DNA of 64,000 bases from Blepharisma stoltei (taxonomy: Eukaryota > Ciliophora > Heterotrichea > Heterotrichida > Blepharismidae), in assembly GCA_914767885.1 (NCBI GenBank), contig CAJZBQ010000056.1, positions 248,001 through 312,000 on the forward strand, written 5' to 3'. A program made the translations under genes and the position numbers. The notes under the pieces were generated by a model. It ran no database searches and was not told where the DNA came from. It saw nothing but the letters and a program-made list of their open reading frames with translations. Positions 22,331 to 34,525 of this stretch are shown here, in pieces. Numbering within the stretch: the stretch's first letter is position 1; each line of letters opens with the position of its first letter.

Positions 22331-23002
22331 ATGTATTACAAACCATACGGGAAACCTTCATCTCTTAACCAGTCAACAGTATCTTTACACAAAAAAAGCA
22401 ATTCTTCTTTGCCTTCTCTACTACAAATAACAAATCCAAAGCCGAAAGCAAAAGAAAAAACAAAATTTATCCGTAAAAAGCTAGGAAGGACAAATTCAGT
22501 CATTAATTTTTGAAATCCTTCACCGTCTCACAAAATAAGCAGCCATAATGAAAAAATCTTTACACCTATTATATCTAATTTCCAATCGAGAGGAAATAGC
22601 CCGAAAAATTATTCGAAGGGATTTGAATTATGTTATAAACTGTATCCAAGGCCATCTTTTATCTCAGGAACAGAAATAAAAACTAGTAAATGCAAAAAAT
22701 CACTGAGAATTGATTATGATTTTAGTAATTTTGATACTGAGAGGTCAATACAGGCAGGAAATTATGGGAGGCCTACATCAATATCTAGGAGAGCTTTAGG
22801 AAATTTAATTAGTGACCAAGAGATAGTGCCGCTGACACCAAATATGATTGGAAAATTAAATGCCCCGACGAGCTTTTCAAGAATGGCTGAAGATTCTGAT
22901 AAAGATATGAAGTCTGATATAGAAAAAATATTAGAAAATTTACAGAGTAGTAGAGCTAGAAAACGTAAGTTTATTATGAGAAATAGTCGTAAATCTTTGT
23001 AA
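22331..23002 (+). CDS. Basic, Ser-rich protein of unknown function
   Basis: 223 residues, one exon. TGA reads as Trp in VINFWNPSPSH, needed to keep the frame open. Rich in Ser, Lys and Asn, probably largely disordered, with a short helical C-terminus (DMKSDIEKILENLQSSRARKRK). No domain is recognised. The start MYYKPYGKPSS is the first ATG after a stop-rich spacer. The stop is TAA. Confidence 0.75.
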
Positions 23003-23493
23003 AATTAAATTAAGCATATTATATTTTATTGGTTTGATCTCAATATAAATCATTTTATAATTAAAGTAATCTAATTATTTTAAAAACTGAATGAGAACCT
23101 TTAATTTGCTTATTTAATACAGTTTTTTATTGGTTAATACATATATATTTAGAATGTAAAATCTTTATTTTAGCGACTTTTATTATTAAATTGTCACAAA
23201 TGTACATGATTAATAACTTATTAATAAATTAAAATGTTTTTTATAATTAATAAATAAACCCTATTTTATTTAAATAAAGAGATACGGCATTCTTAAGCCG
23301 TTGCACTTCTTAATATAATTAGATTAGAATCCTTTAATAAAATAAAAGTTATAAATGTAAGCCTTCAAATGCAAGAAGTAAGTAAATCTTATTATTAATT
23401 AAGCATAGTTATGTGTAATTTAGGATTTAAATGGGCTCTACTGACTTCAGGTGAATATGAAATTAATTAAATGAAATTATTTATAATGATATA
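23003..23493. other. AT-rich intergenic region
   Basis: No coding frame, repeat or RNA gene seen. Presumed 3' end and promoter sequence. Confidence 0.5.
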
Positions 23494-25836
23494 ATGGGAA
23501 ATTACTGCTGCACAAGTCGTATTCGTCCAAAATCTGAATCAATATCTAAACCACATAGCCGTTCTCCTTCGAGAGAACTTACTCCCCCCCCCTCCGTGAG
23601 TGAACAAAAAAAATTTTGTTCACTCACGGAGGGGGGTTAATTTTTTTTTTTAAAAAATTTATATATAAATTTTTTAAAAAAAATTTTTTTTTCGAAATTT
23701 AAAAAAATCCTAATTCACAAAAATTGGAAAGCAAATATTAATTTAATTTATAAAATTTACGTTTAAATAGCAATTCATTTAAAATTAAACAGAATTAGCT
23801 CTAAATTCCATTATATTAATTATCATTTAGATATCAAATTTTTTTTTCCATAAAAAATTTTTCTATTAAAAAAATTTTTGTTCACTCACGGAGGGTGGGT
23901 TTTTTTGGCAAAAAATAGGGATTTTTCTAATGGTTTTGTTCACTCACGGAGGGGGGGGGAGTTAGTAAAAAATCTACAATGACTTCAATAAAAAGTGGTA
24001 AAACGAGTCCACGCAAACTACAAAAGCAAAAACCTAAAAAAGAAATTGATGACATATGGCTTCAATCTAATTCTTCGAAGGACACAAAAAACACTAAAAA
24101 AAGGCATAAAACTACAGCATCTTCTTTTCCCTTAGAATTACTAGAAACCCCTAACTCCCTCTCCGAGAACGAACAAAAATATTTTGTTCGGAGTTAATTT
24201 TGTTTTAAAAAATTATATAAATATTTATAGTAAAATTTTTTTATTAATTTAAAAAAAAATCTTAATTCGCAAAAATGGAAGCAAATATTAATTTAGGTGT
24301 GAAATTTATGCTTAAAATGCAAGCTAAAAGTAAACAGAATAAGCTAGAGATTTCATGTTACTAAAAATCACTTATATATCAAAAATTTTCATAAAAAATT
24401 TTTTGTTCGTCTGCGGAGGGTGGGGTTTTTAGGCAAAAATAGGGATTTTCCCAATGGCTCTACTCACTTATAGAGGATAGTAAGCAAAATGCGCTTAAGA
24501 AATTACCTTCGCCAATTACTGAGGCTCCATCAAATGATGAGTTATCAGACTCGTTCTATCATCGAAAATCTATGTCTTTTAACGATTTTAGTAAGACAAT
24601 CTTAGACGAGTCCTCTGAAGAGCTTGAATACTTTTTAGAGCAGGCAAAATCGCTTCCTCAAGCAGACAGAAAAAAGATATTAACTCTCTTAAATATTTAT
24701 AAAAGTGAAATTCCAGAAGACCAAGAAGAAGTTTTTGATGGTTTTGCAGACATTGTGCTGCATGAATCATCAAATTACACGAAGGAAATGAGACTTCTGT
24801 TAACGTCTCACGCAATTTATATTGTGAGCAGCAAAGATATCAGCAGCCTAAACAGAAGAATCAATTTATTAAATATCAGCTTAATCTCAACAGAAAAATC
24901 CTTAACAAATGCAATATTCCATCTGGTTAAATCTGAGCTCCAAGGGGATTTATGGATATCCTGCAGCAATTTAATAGAGGTCATCAAAGGGGTTGAATCT
25001 GTATATCAGCATCTCATGAGAAGGTATGTCCCAATATTGAAAAATCCATCATTAGGAAATTTGAAAAGTAAATTCAATTCAATGAGCCAAATGACGATTC
25101 AGTCGAATTTGGCTGATGAAATGATAAAATTTTCAAATGCTATAATTGGAGATGGAAGGATAGGGGAAAATATAGTTTTTCATAGGAAAACCAGAAGACT
25201 CACAAACAGAAGAGCAGAATTAGACTGTATCGCTTTGCTTACAGACATGGCACTTTACTGTTTGAATGTAGAATACAAAATAGAGTCAAGACTTGAGCTA
25301 AAAGATATAAAAGAAGTTACATTATCTGAGTCTTAATTAATTTATACACATTTGACGTCAAATATAGAAACCTCCTTGGAGTGGCGCTGCAAGCGCAGGC
25401 CACTCCATGCGGAATTCATGGGTTGGTCGAACCAACGCACAGTTTTGGCTCGACCAACTCCTATGTTGGTTAAACCAACACAGGAATTCCGCATGGAGTG
25501 GCCTGCGCTTGCAGCGCCACTCCAAGAAAAGAAGTATACCAGGCTGCTTGACCACAGCTACCTGTAATACCGCTCTGGGGTGAATTTCGTGCCATTTTCC
25601 TAGGGCCACCAAAAGAGGAAGCCAGTCTTGAAGTTTGGGCTTCAACGAATACATTATCTGAATCAATGGACCAAGTTATTATTCAAAGAGCAAATGGAGA
25701 TGAAGAATTGTGGGTACTCCCATCAAAATTTGTGACAGAGCTAGAAAAAGCTATTGCAGGTACAAAACAAAAAAGACTTACAGTAGTGATTGGCAATAAA
25801 TCAGAGATGAATGATTTTGTAAAAAGTATTCAATAA
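23494..25836 (+). CDS. Putatively lipid-anchored protein with two TH1/PH-like domains (two MITEs and a composite insert)
   Basis: Pieces: 23494-23581, 23965-24153, 24483-25332, 25666-25836. The N-terminus MGNYCCTSR fits N-myristoylation plus palmitoylation. A basic linker follows, then a helical region and two related domains (residues about 235-330: FADIVLHESSNYTKEMRLLLTSHAIYIV...; and RAELDCIALLTDMALYCLNVEYKIESRLELKDIKEVTLS...DQVIIQRANGDEELWVLPS). The strand pattern resembles myosin TH1 or PH folds that bind acidic lipids; that assignment is inference. The two MITE removals join EL-SKKS and ETP-KQNA. A third insert sits after TLSES with a 15-bp duplication. It is probably a membrane-cytoskeleton adaptor. 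Confidence 0.75.
23582..23964. mobile_element. MITE-like IES, GTGAGTGAACAAA family
   Basis: 383 bp, TA-bounded (23580-23581, 23963-23964). Hairpin end left, double-arm end right with GGGTTTTTTTGGCAAAAAATAGGG spacer (described in part). Removal gives REL-SKKSTM in the lipid-anchored protein gene. Nearly identical in layout to 46169-46557. Confidence 0.88.
24154..24482. mobile_element. Degenerate GTGAGCGAACAAA-family MITE IES
   Basis: 329 bp, TA-bounded (24152-24153, 24481-24482). Arms have decayed (CTCCGAGAACGAACAAA at left, CACTTATAGAGGATAG at right), but the core and spacer are recognisable. Removal joins ETP to KQNALKKL. It shows that terminal arms can drift while the frame still requires excision. 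Confidence 0.82.
25333..25665. mobile_element. Composite insertion: S2 fragment plus fold-back, 15-bp duplication
   Basis: Flanked by TACATTATCTGAGTC (25318-25332) and TACATTATCTGAATC (near 25650-25665). It contains a 150-bp fold-back (25375-25526) and, at 25530-25650, a truncated reverse copy of the S2 repeat (CTAGGGCCACC, GGGGTGAATTTCGTGCCATT) also at 53163-53505. Loss of the insert plus one duplicate gives TLSESMDQVIIQ. The target holds TA twice. Confidence 0.7.
25375..25526. mobile_element. Fold-back element nested in the composite insert
   Basis: CTTGGAGTGGCGCTGC at left, complement at right. Arms of about 55 nt; middle has smaller GTTGGTCGAACCAAC palindromes. Non-coding. Confidence 0.8.
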
Positions 25837-26074
25837 AGGTGAATAATTTATTACCAAAATTTTGTTTTATTTATTAGGAAATTAATTGTTTATATTATTA
25901 GTTCTCAATAAATATTATATTCTAATATGATATATCAAGTTATTTATTCGTATTTGTTCATAAAATTAATCTGTTGAGAGCTTCACTGTGATAGTTTATT
26001 TTTAATAGTATTTAGATTATGAATTATACGATTTTTCATTATTTTCAATAGAATTTAAAACTAGCAAGCTGCTA

Positions 26075-26460
26075 ACTCCCCCCCCTAAGTTCGACCAAGA
26101 TTTTTTTGGTCGAACTTCGAGGGGGGTTAAGAAAAATTTTTTTAAAAAAAATTATATAGGAATTTTTTTTTATATAATTTAGTAGTTAAAAAAAAAAATT
26201 TATCATATTCTTCTGTATGGTTGAGAGGGTGTAAGGGTTAGAAAAAATAGTGCAAGATGGTTTTTTGTAACGCTTTTTTAGAACTTGAATACAAAAATCG
26301 CAAGCTCACCCCCACATAGTTTATAATTTTTGAAAAGTTGCTTATTTTCCTAGTAAATTTATATAGGTCTTGGTCGAACTTTGAGGGGGGTTAATTTTCC
26401 AAAAAAAATAGGAATTTTCCCTATATCTTGGTCGAACTTCGAGGGGGGGAGTAAGGTATA
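26075..26460. mobile_element. MITE-like element, TTCGACCAAG family
   Basis: Same architecture as the other families with a different arm: hairpin at left (AAGTTCGACCAAGA and complement, 26085-26125), two direct copies at right (CTTGGTCGAACTTTGAGGGG near 26371 and CTTGGTCGAACTTCGAGGGG near 26427), spacer AAAAAAAATAGGAATTTT. TA at the left edge is 26073-26074. At right either 26452-26453 or 26459-26460; the latter keeps the frame LLDIINGAY. The core differs from the GTGAG family. Confidence 0.78.
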
Positions 26461-26763
26461 GATATAATTAATGGAGCTTATGCAAATTTTCGAGCCAGAA
26501 GGAACCATGAGGTTGAATATGCGTGGCAATGCACTTCTCCTGGAGCTCTGTCCTGCACTTTGCATTTCAAGAAGCATATGAAGCTTTCCAATACAGCTCA
26601 TGTTTTTGACTCGATTTTTATCGATCCATGCAGAGAAACAAAAGAAGCAATACTTAAGCTTCTTTCAAGAGAAGATTCGAAAATAGCAAACCGAATGAAA
26701 ATATCATGGCATCCTTTAGCTCGTGCTTACTTGATTCAAAGAATGATATCGAAGAACTCTTAA
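26461..26763 (+). CDS. Partial or hypothetical protein, start unresolved
   Basis: An open frame that reads GAYANFRARRNHEVEYAWQ, then LHFKKHMKLSNTAHVFDSIF, ending ISKNS at TAA. Codon use looks coding. The 5' end is unclear: the frame can be extended through the MITE into YELYDFSLFSIEFKTSKLL, but no ATG is found before an upstream TAG, so a further IES or intron is likely. The competing ATG at 26473 in another frame gives a poorer protein. No family recognised. Confidence 0.45.
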   Translation, partial: DIINGAYANFRARRNHEVEYAWQCTSPGALSCTLHFKKHMKLSNTAHVFDSIFIDPCRETKEAILKLLSREDSKIANRMKISWHPLARAYLIQRMISKNS

Positions 26764-26998
26764 AACATTTTCATTCAAATTGAAATCAACAACTATAATA
26801 CAAAACTTTCAAAAATTATTAAAAATAAAGCAATGCCCATAGTAAATTTATTAGCTCAGTCAATAAAGAGCTTACAATGATTAATGACTCATCGCATGAC
26901 GGCCGTGGTTTAGTAATAATAAAAATTAGCTAAGAAATTGATTTAATCAAATATCTAATATAAAGCTTATAATATGTGTATTAAAACTATAAATATGA

Positions 26999-28273
26999 TT
27001 ATTGGCCTGCTTCAGGCTCGTTTTCATTTGTAATTATTTTTCCATCCCCATTCTCAAATTCCACAATCACGCACGATATATCATCAATCTTCGAAGCTTC
27101 CTCCTCCACAATTGAAATTCATCGTGTCCTCGCCTCTTCACACAGCAAATGTGCAATGCAGCTATTTCCTGGATTAGTCAAAGTATTCCCACTCCATCCA
27201 TCAATCCCCTTTTTGCATTTTTCTCTATAAAACTCTACAAAATTCACTGCATCTTGGTTTGAAAATACGTCCCATATCCCATCACTTGCAATTATAGCAA
27301 AACAGTCACTACCTTTATTATAAGGCATGCTATAGCAAATTGGCTTAGAAATCACCCCTAATTTTTCTCCAATTTTGTCTCCAATACATCTGCTCATTGC
27401 AAGTCCTGGCTCATCATTATTCATTTCCCATATTCTATAAGGACCGATTTTTTGCCCATTCTTGTCAGTCAGTCTTTGGACTCTTCCACCGCTTTCCACA
27501 ATTCTTGTAAGCTCTTCAGAGTCGTCTGGCTTCTGGTCTTTTGAGAGCTGGACTGGGATTATTTTGGTTTCAGGAGTTACATTTCTATTAGCATAGGCAT
27601 TTTCTTGGAGTCGTCTTTCTTCATTTAATGGGCAGGCTTTGACTGGAAATGATACTGGAGGCTGCTTGGTGGCTAATACAGCCCGAGAATCACCGACAGA
27701 AGCTATATAAAAAGTTGAGTTATAAAATAGTCAAAGTACAGCCGTTGAGCCTGAGGTGGTAACATCGATGAATGATTTTGGATTTTTTAACTTAATATCG
27801 CAGGTGCTAATAATTTTCTTCAGAAAATCAAAAGGGTCGTTCTAATTGAAAAATACTTGATATTGCTGAGTTGAAATATGAAACTTACTTGTCACTTTTC
27901 CACAAAAATTTGAAATTTTGGTACCGTTTTCTCCATGCCCATCAAACACAGCACCCAAAATACTATCAGATTTTATTGATATAAGAGCATGATCTTGGCA
28001 TTTATTATGATCTAAATTGTTTATATAAACCCCAGGTAATATGCACCCAGAAACTCACATTGTATTAGCATCAATATTCACTTGAATCGAAGAAACCATT
28101 AAAGGATGCGGTAATTCTAAACTTACACTTTGCCTTGTTGACAATCTCCTTAGTGAGTTTCGCTTTTTTATATTTAAATTTGTACTCATAGAAAATTCTC
28201 TCAAAGAGATAGTATTTTCTGATATAAAAGTATTGGCGACAATATTTTTACTTCTGCATTCGCAGCTTCCCAT
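26999..28273 (-). CDS. PP2C-family protein phosphatase, putatively myristoylated
   Basis: Ser/Thr phosphatase with Mg/Mn centre. It reads leftward from MGSCECRS (a myristoylation/palmitoylation signal) at 28273. A 15-nt intron (27843-27857, GTATTTTTCAATTAG) follows ISTQQYQ. PP2C motifs in order: GAVFDGHGENG, SGSTAVLWLF, ASVGDSRAVLA, AMSRCIGD, AIIASDGIWDVFSNQDAV, and the C-terminal KIDDISCVIVEF. TGA is Trp at NTMWVSG, VLWLF and TRWIS. The domain fills the protein, about 420 residues. It is head-to-head with the next gene: only 21 bp separate the two start codons. The substrate is unknown. Confidence 0.92.
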
Positions 28274-28294
28274 TTAATTAATTCTTTGTTAAAA

Positions 28295-30166
28295 ATGTCA
28301 AGTTCTCATTTAAGGGTGACAGAAACTAAAAGTTACACTTCAAGCAGAATATCCAAGGTTGAGACTGAACATATGACTCCATCACAGCTTCCATCAGCTC
28401 CTTTGGTTAGCTTTGATTTGCACTTCGATAATTTAAAGGTTATTTTTATTCAGGATTTTCTTAATAGTGTATCACAAACAGTTAATCAGCATGGGATGAT
28501 TCTTAGCACTTTGACTGAAGAAATTAGAAGCAGAGTCACTACTACAGAATTAATTGATATTTTTAAAGGTTTTGGTGGATCAATTAATGATGAGCTTGGA
28601 GAAGTCAGGAAGCATGCACATGGCGATGATTGAAATAATTCTATTCAATATTGTCTCGAAAAAATCAAAATTCTGAGTGAAAACGTCAGAGATTTGAATA
28701 AATATAAAGCGATAACTGAAGAAAATGTAAAAAATATTAATGAAGATCTCAGTCAAAAGGCCACAATTAATTTTGTGAAATCTTTCGTTAAGGCTAAAAA
28801 AAAGAAATTACAAAAAGAGGTAAAAATTAGCTAGACCCAAGATGGATTGAAAAAACTCCAAATCGAGATGGCACAAAATGATGGAAAATTGGCAGAAAAA
28901 ATAATGGAGCTTGAAAAGAAATTGGCTGACTTAGAATTAAATACTCTATGGAAAATAAAGGATTGCGAAGAGCTATTAAAAGTTAGAGTCAATGAAAAAT
29001 TTGTATATGATGCCATACATGGGATTGAAGACAAAATAAAAAGAGAATTAATCCAATTTAACGAAGGAAGTATGTCGAAATATGATAAAATTATCAAAGA
29101 TTTGCAAAAAGAAACTGAAAAATTTGAGCATGATTCTTTAGGAAAATTCAAAAATTTAAAAGATGATATCAAAAACTTACAGGAACTCCTAAACAGGAAA
29201 AGCGATAAAGAAGTTTGTATTAGAGAAATCGACGAAATAAAATCAATCCTTCAATCTATAAATTTAACTGAATTTCATGGGAAATTCCACGACATAAATA
29301 TAAGAATTGACAAATTTGAAGAAAAATTTCGAGACCTTAAAAATATGATTCCACAAAATAGTAACTTAGAAGACGATATTGACTTATTGAAACAAATTAT
29401 TAACCATTTAAAAGATGATATTGATAAAAAGGTTGATAAAAGTATGATTGAAGAATTTTTAACGAAAAATATGAATAAAGACCATCCTCCTGTAGCTCAA
29501 GAAAAAATTGATATGAATGAATTCTGGAAGTTTAGAGAAAGAGTCATTGAACAAATTAAAAATTTAGAAGCCAGAGTTGAAAAATTAGGAAAATTAGCAG
29601 ATGTAAGCTCTTTAAAGAAGCTTGTTAATACTAAAGCTAATGATGATGAGCTTAAAACTGGCTTGGGATCTCATGAATTTAAAATTAATGAAATCGAACG
29701 AGAAACAGCTAAAAATTCAAAAGAGTTAGAAAACTTATTAGCAAATCTTAGAAAGCTCCAAGCGACCATTTCAGAAATGAGTCAAAAATCAGGCTTCGCT
29801 TTAGTAGGCAGAAAAACTTATTTGCCCAGCAACTGCTTATCATGTGGAAGAGGAGATGCAAATTATGCTCCAGTCCAGCCTCATGTTTTAGGAAGGGACG
29901 GAAGATTATATAAAGCTGAAACTGGAGCTAAGACAACAGACTTCAGTTACATAGGAAATGGAGAATATGATATCGGCAGCGAAGTCTTTTCTATTGATAC
30001 TCACGAACAATTTCACTTCAGAAAAGTAATTGAAGAAGGGTCTCCTAGCGACTCCAGACAATTTAAAGCGCCACTAAATGTAGTTTTAGGTAAAGAAGTC
30101 CAAAAAAGTTTGATGAATACTTCACTTACGAATAAAAAAATCAGACCATTGAGCGCCAAAAGATAA
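28295..30166 (+). CDS. Long coiled-coil protein, possibly QRICH2/DUF4795-like
   Basis: About 610 residues. Two 15-nt introns: 28439-28453 (GTTATTTTTATTCAG) and 28820-28834 (GTAAAAATTAGCTAG); removal gives FDNLK-DFLNSV and LQKE-TQDGLKK. TGA is Trp in GDDWNNS. Nearly the whole protein is coiled coil. The C-terminus has a conserved-looking CLSCGRGD motif after a helical segment and ends IRPLSAKR. This arrangement recalls the DUF4795 region of QRICH2, an axonemal protein; that link is inference. The start at 28295 is the first ATG after the divergent promoter. Confidence 0.78.
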
Positions 30167-30304
30167 TCATTTTAAAAGGATTTATTAGATTTTTCATTAA
30201 TATTCAGCCTTATTTTAAGACCCTAAATAATAATTTCGCCTTTTTCTTATTAAAATATGATTTCATATTCTGTTTGATTTTTATCTCAAAATCTAAATTA
30301 AATA

Positions 30305-31810
30305 ATGGAACAAAGGCTCACTCCCAGGAAAGCTGAAGTACGTGAAAGGCCACAGATTTCATCATCAGCACGAGAAAGGGCAGAAGCAGCAAAAGCGTTT
30401 ATTGAACAGAAATATTCCAAACTTAAACAAATAGAATCAGAAAAGCGCGAAGGGTGGGATCAATTAGCCCAAAAAATGAACGAACTAAGCCTATCAACGA
30501 CTGAGCAAGAAATAATCCGACAAGAAATCCTGCACAAAGAAGCAGAGCAGCTGAGACAGTCTCGAAAGCGGATTTCAATTTTTGATTTTGAACCAATTGC
30601 AATAATAGGAAGAGGCGCATTTGGCGAGGTAAGGGTGGTTAGAAGCAAATTGTCAGGTGAAATATTAGCTTTGAAAAAAATGAATAAGTCTGAAATGGTC
30701 AGGAAAAATCAAGTCCAACACGTCAGAGCTGAAAGAAATGTCTTGGCCAAGGCAAATAATCCTTGGATCGTTGAGCTGAAATATTCATTTCAAGATGACA
30801 AATATCTGTATCTTGCTATGGAATATCTTGCTGGTGGCGATTTAATGAATATTCTGATAAAGAGAGACATTTTGCCTCAAGATGAAGCAAAATTTTATAT
30901 TGCGGAAATGGTTTTAGCTGTTGATTCTTGCCACAAATTAAATTATATTCATAGAGATTTAAAGCCTGACAATGTATTAATTGATAGTGCAGGACACATA
31001 AAACTGTCTGATTTTGGTCTGTGTAAACTGAGCGAAATACAAACTGATAACCCTTATAGAAATTTGCGTAAACTTGAAGAAGATGCGAGAAATAAACAGT
31101 ATATAGAGAGGAAAAGCGATTTTAGGAGAAACCGAGCACTAGCGTATTCCACTGTAGGGACACCTGATTATATAGCGCCGGAAGTGTTTGGAAAAGAAGG
31201 CTACACGGAATCAATAGATTGGTGAAGTGTAGGAGTCATTTTATTTGAAATGGTTGTTGGATACCCTCCATTTTTTTCCGACGAACCTTCTATTACTTGC
31301 CAAAAAATTCTTCATTGGCAAAAAACACTTGTAATTCCAAGAGAAGCAAATTTGAGACATTCTACAGTGGATTTAATTAGAAAACTTGTATGTGATGCAG
31401 AAAATAGGCTAGGAAATAGAGGAGTTGAAGAAATAAAGACTCACCCATTTTTCGCAGGAATTGATTGGGAAAGCATAAGAAACACACGAGTTCCATGGGT
31501 TCCTGAGGTATTTTTCATTTAGCTAAGAAACGAATGAGACACAGCACACTTCGACAATTTTGAAGAAACCGAGCCTTTCTACCCTCCAGAAGCTGCCAAA
31601 AAGCGAAAATCCAAAAAGGACAACAACTTCATCGGGTACACCTACAAAAAAGACGACGAAAACACCAGAACTAGCCTGGCAACAGCTCTACAAGAATTAG
31701 ATGCAATAAAATACTCAATGCCTAGCCCTAAAGTAAATTCCCAGCCCCAAGTCCAATCCAAAAGATTTGTAATAGACCCCGACGAATTTTACTCCAGCAA
31801 GCCATATTAA
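30305..31810 (+). CDS. NDR: NDR/LATS-family AGC protein kinase
   Basis: Hippo/MEN-type kinase, about 496 residues. The N-terminal helical region (ARERAEAAKAFIEQKY... EQEIIRQEILHKE) matches the MOB-binding NTR. Kinase motifs: IGRGAFGEVRVV, ALKKMNK, HRDLKPDN, SDFGLCK, then the basic autoinhibitory insert before STVGTPDYIAPEVF. TGA supplies the second W of DWWSVGV, a conserved position. A 15-nt intron (31508-31522, GTATTTTTCATTTAG) joins PWVPE to LRNEWDTAHFDNFEE. The hydrophobic motif FIGYTYKK follows. MOB binding and regulation by Ste20 kinases are known for the family. There is no IES. Confidence 0.94.
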
Positions 31811-31855
31811 ATTTACATACCAGTTTGCATTAGAGAATTTACCAAAAATCCGGAA

Positions 31856-34148
<2,293 letters not shown>

Positions 34149-34525
34149 AGTTCAAGTTTATTAGAAAAAAGAAAGTTTTGGAAAACAAAAGTCAAATATG
34201 CATAATTTGATTTAATTTTTTACTTATTGGAACTGACCTATTTTTAAGCAAATAGTCTTTATTAATGGAATGAACTTGTCAAATTTGTAATAATGGCATG
34301 GAGTGTTAGCTAGCAGAATTATATAGGTTTTGTATATTATAAATAAATAAAGAAATAAAAGTGAAATATTTAAAATTATCATTGCTAAAGCCAACAAAAA
34401 ATCAAAATAATTTACACTTGCGATTCTAATTAACAAAATCAGTTATAGCCTAGGCAAAAAAGGCTTATATTCTATATTAAATAATCAGAATTTATATTTC
34501 AAATATTTATATTAAATATTAATGT

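Noticed and set aside
26473-26690. Alternative gene starting ATG GAG CTT at 26473
   Set aside because: It needs a TGA, ends after about 70 codons, and its codon use is poorer than the overlapping frame that ends at 26763.
34224-34436. Hydrophobic minus-strand frame
   Set aside because: It has no ATG, is AT-rich, and its hydrophobicity is what random AT-rich sequence gives.
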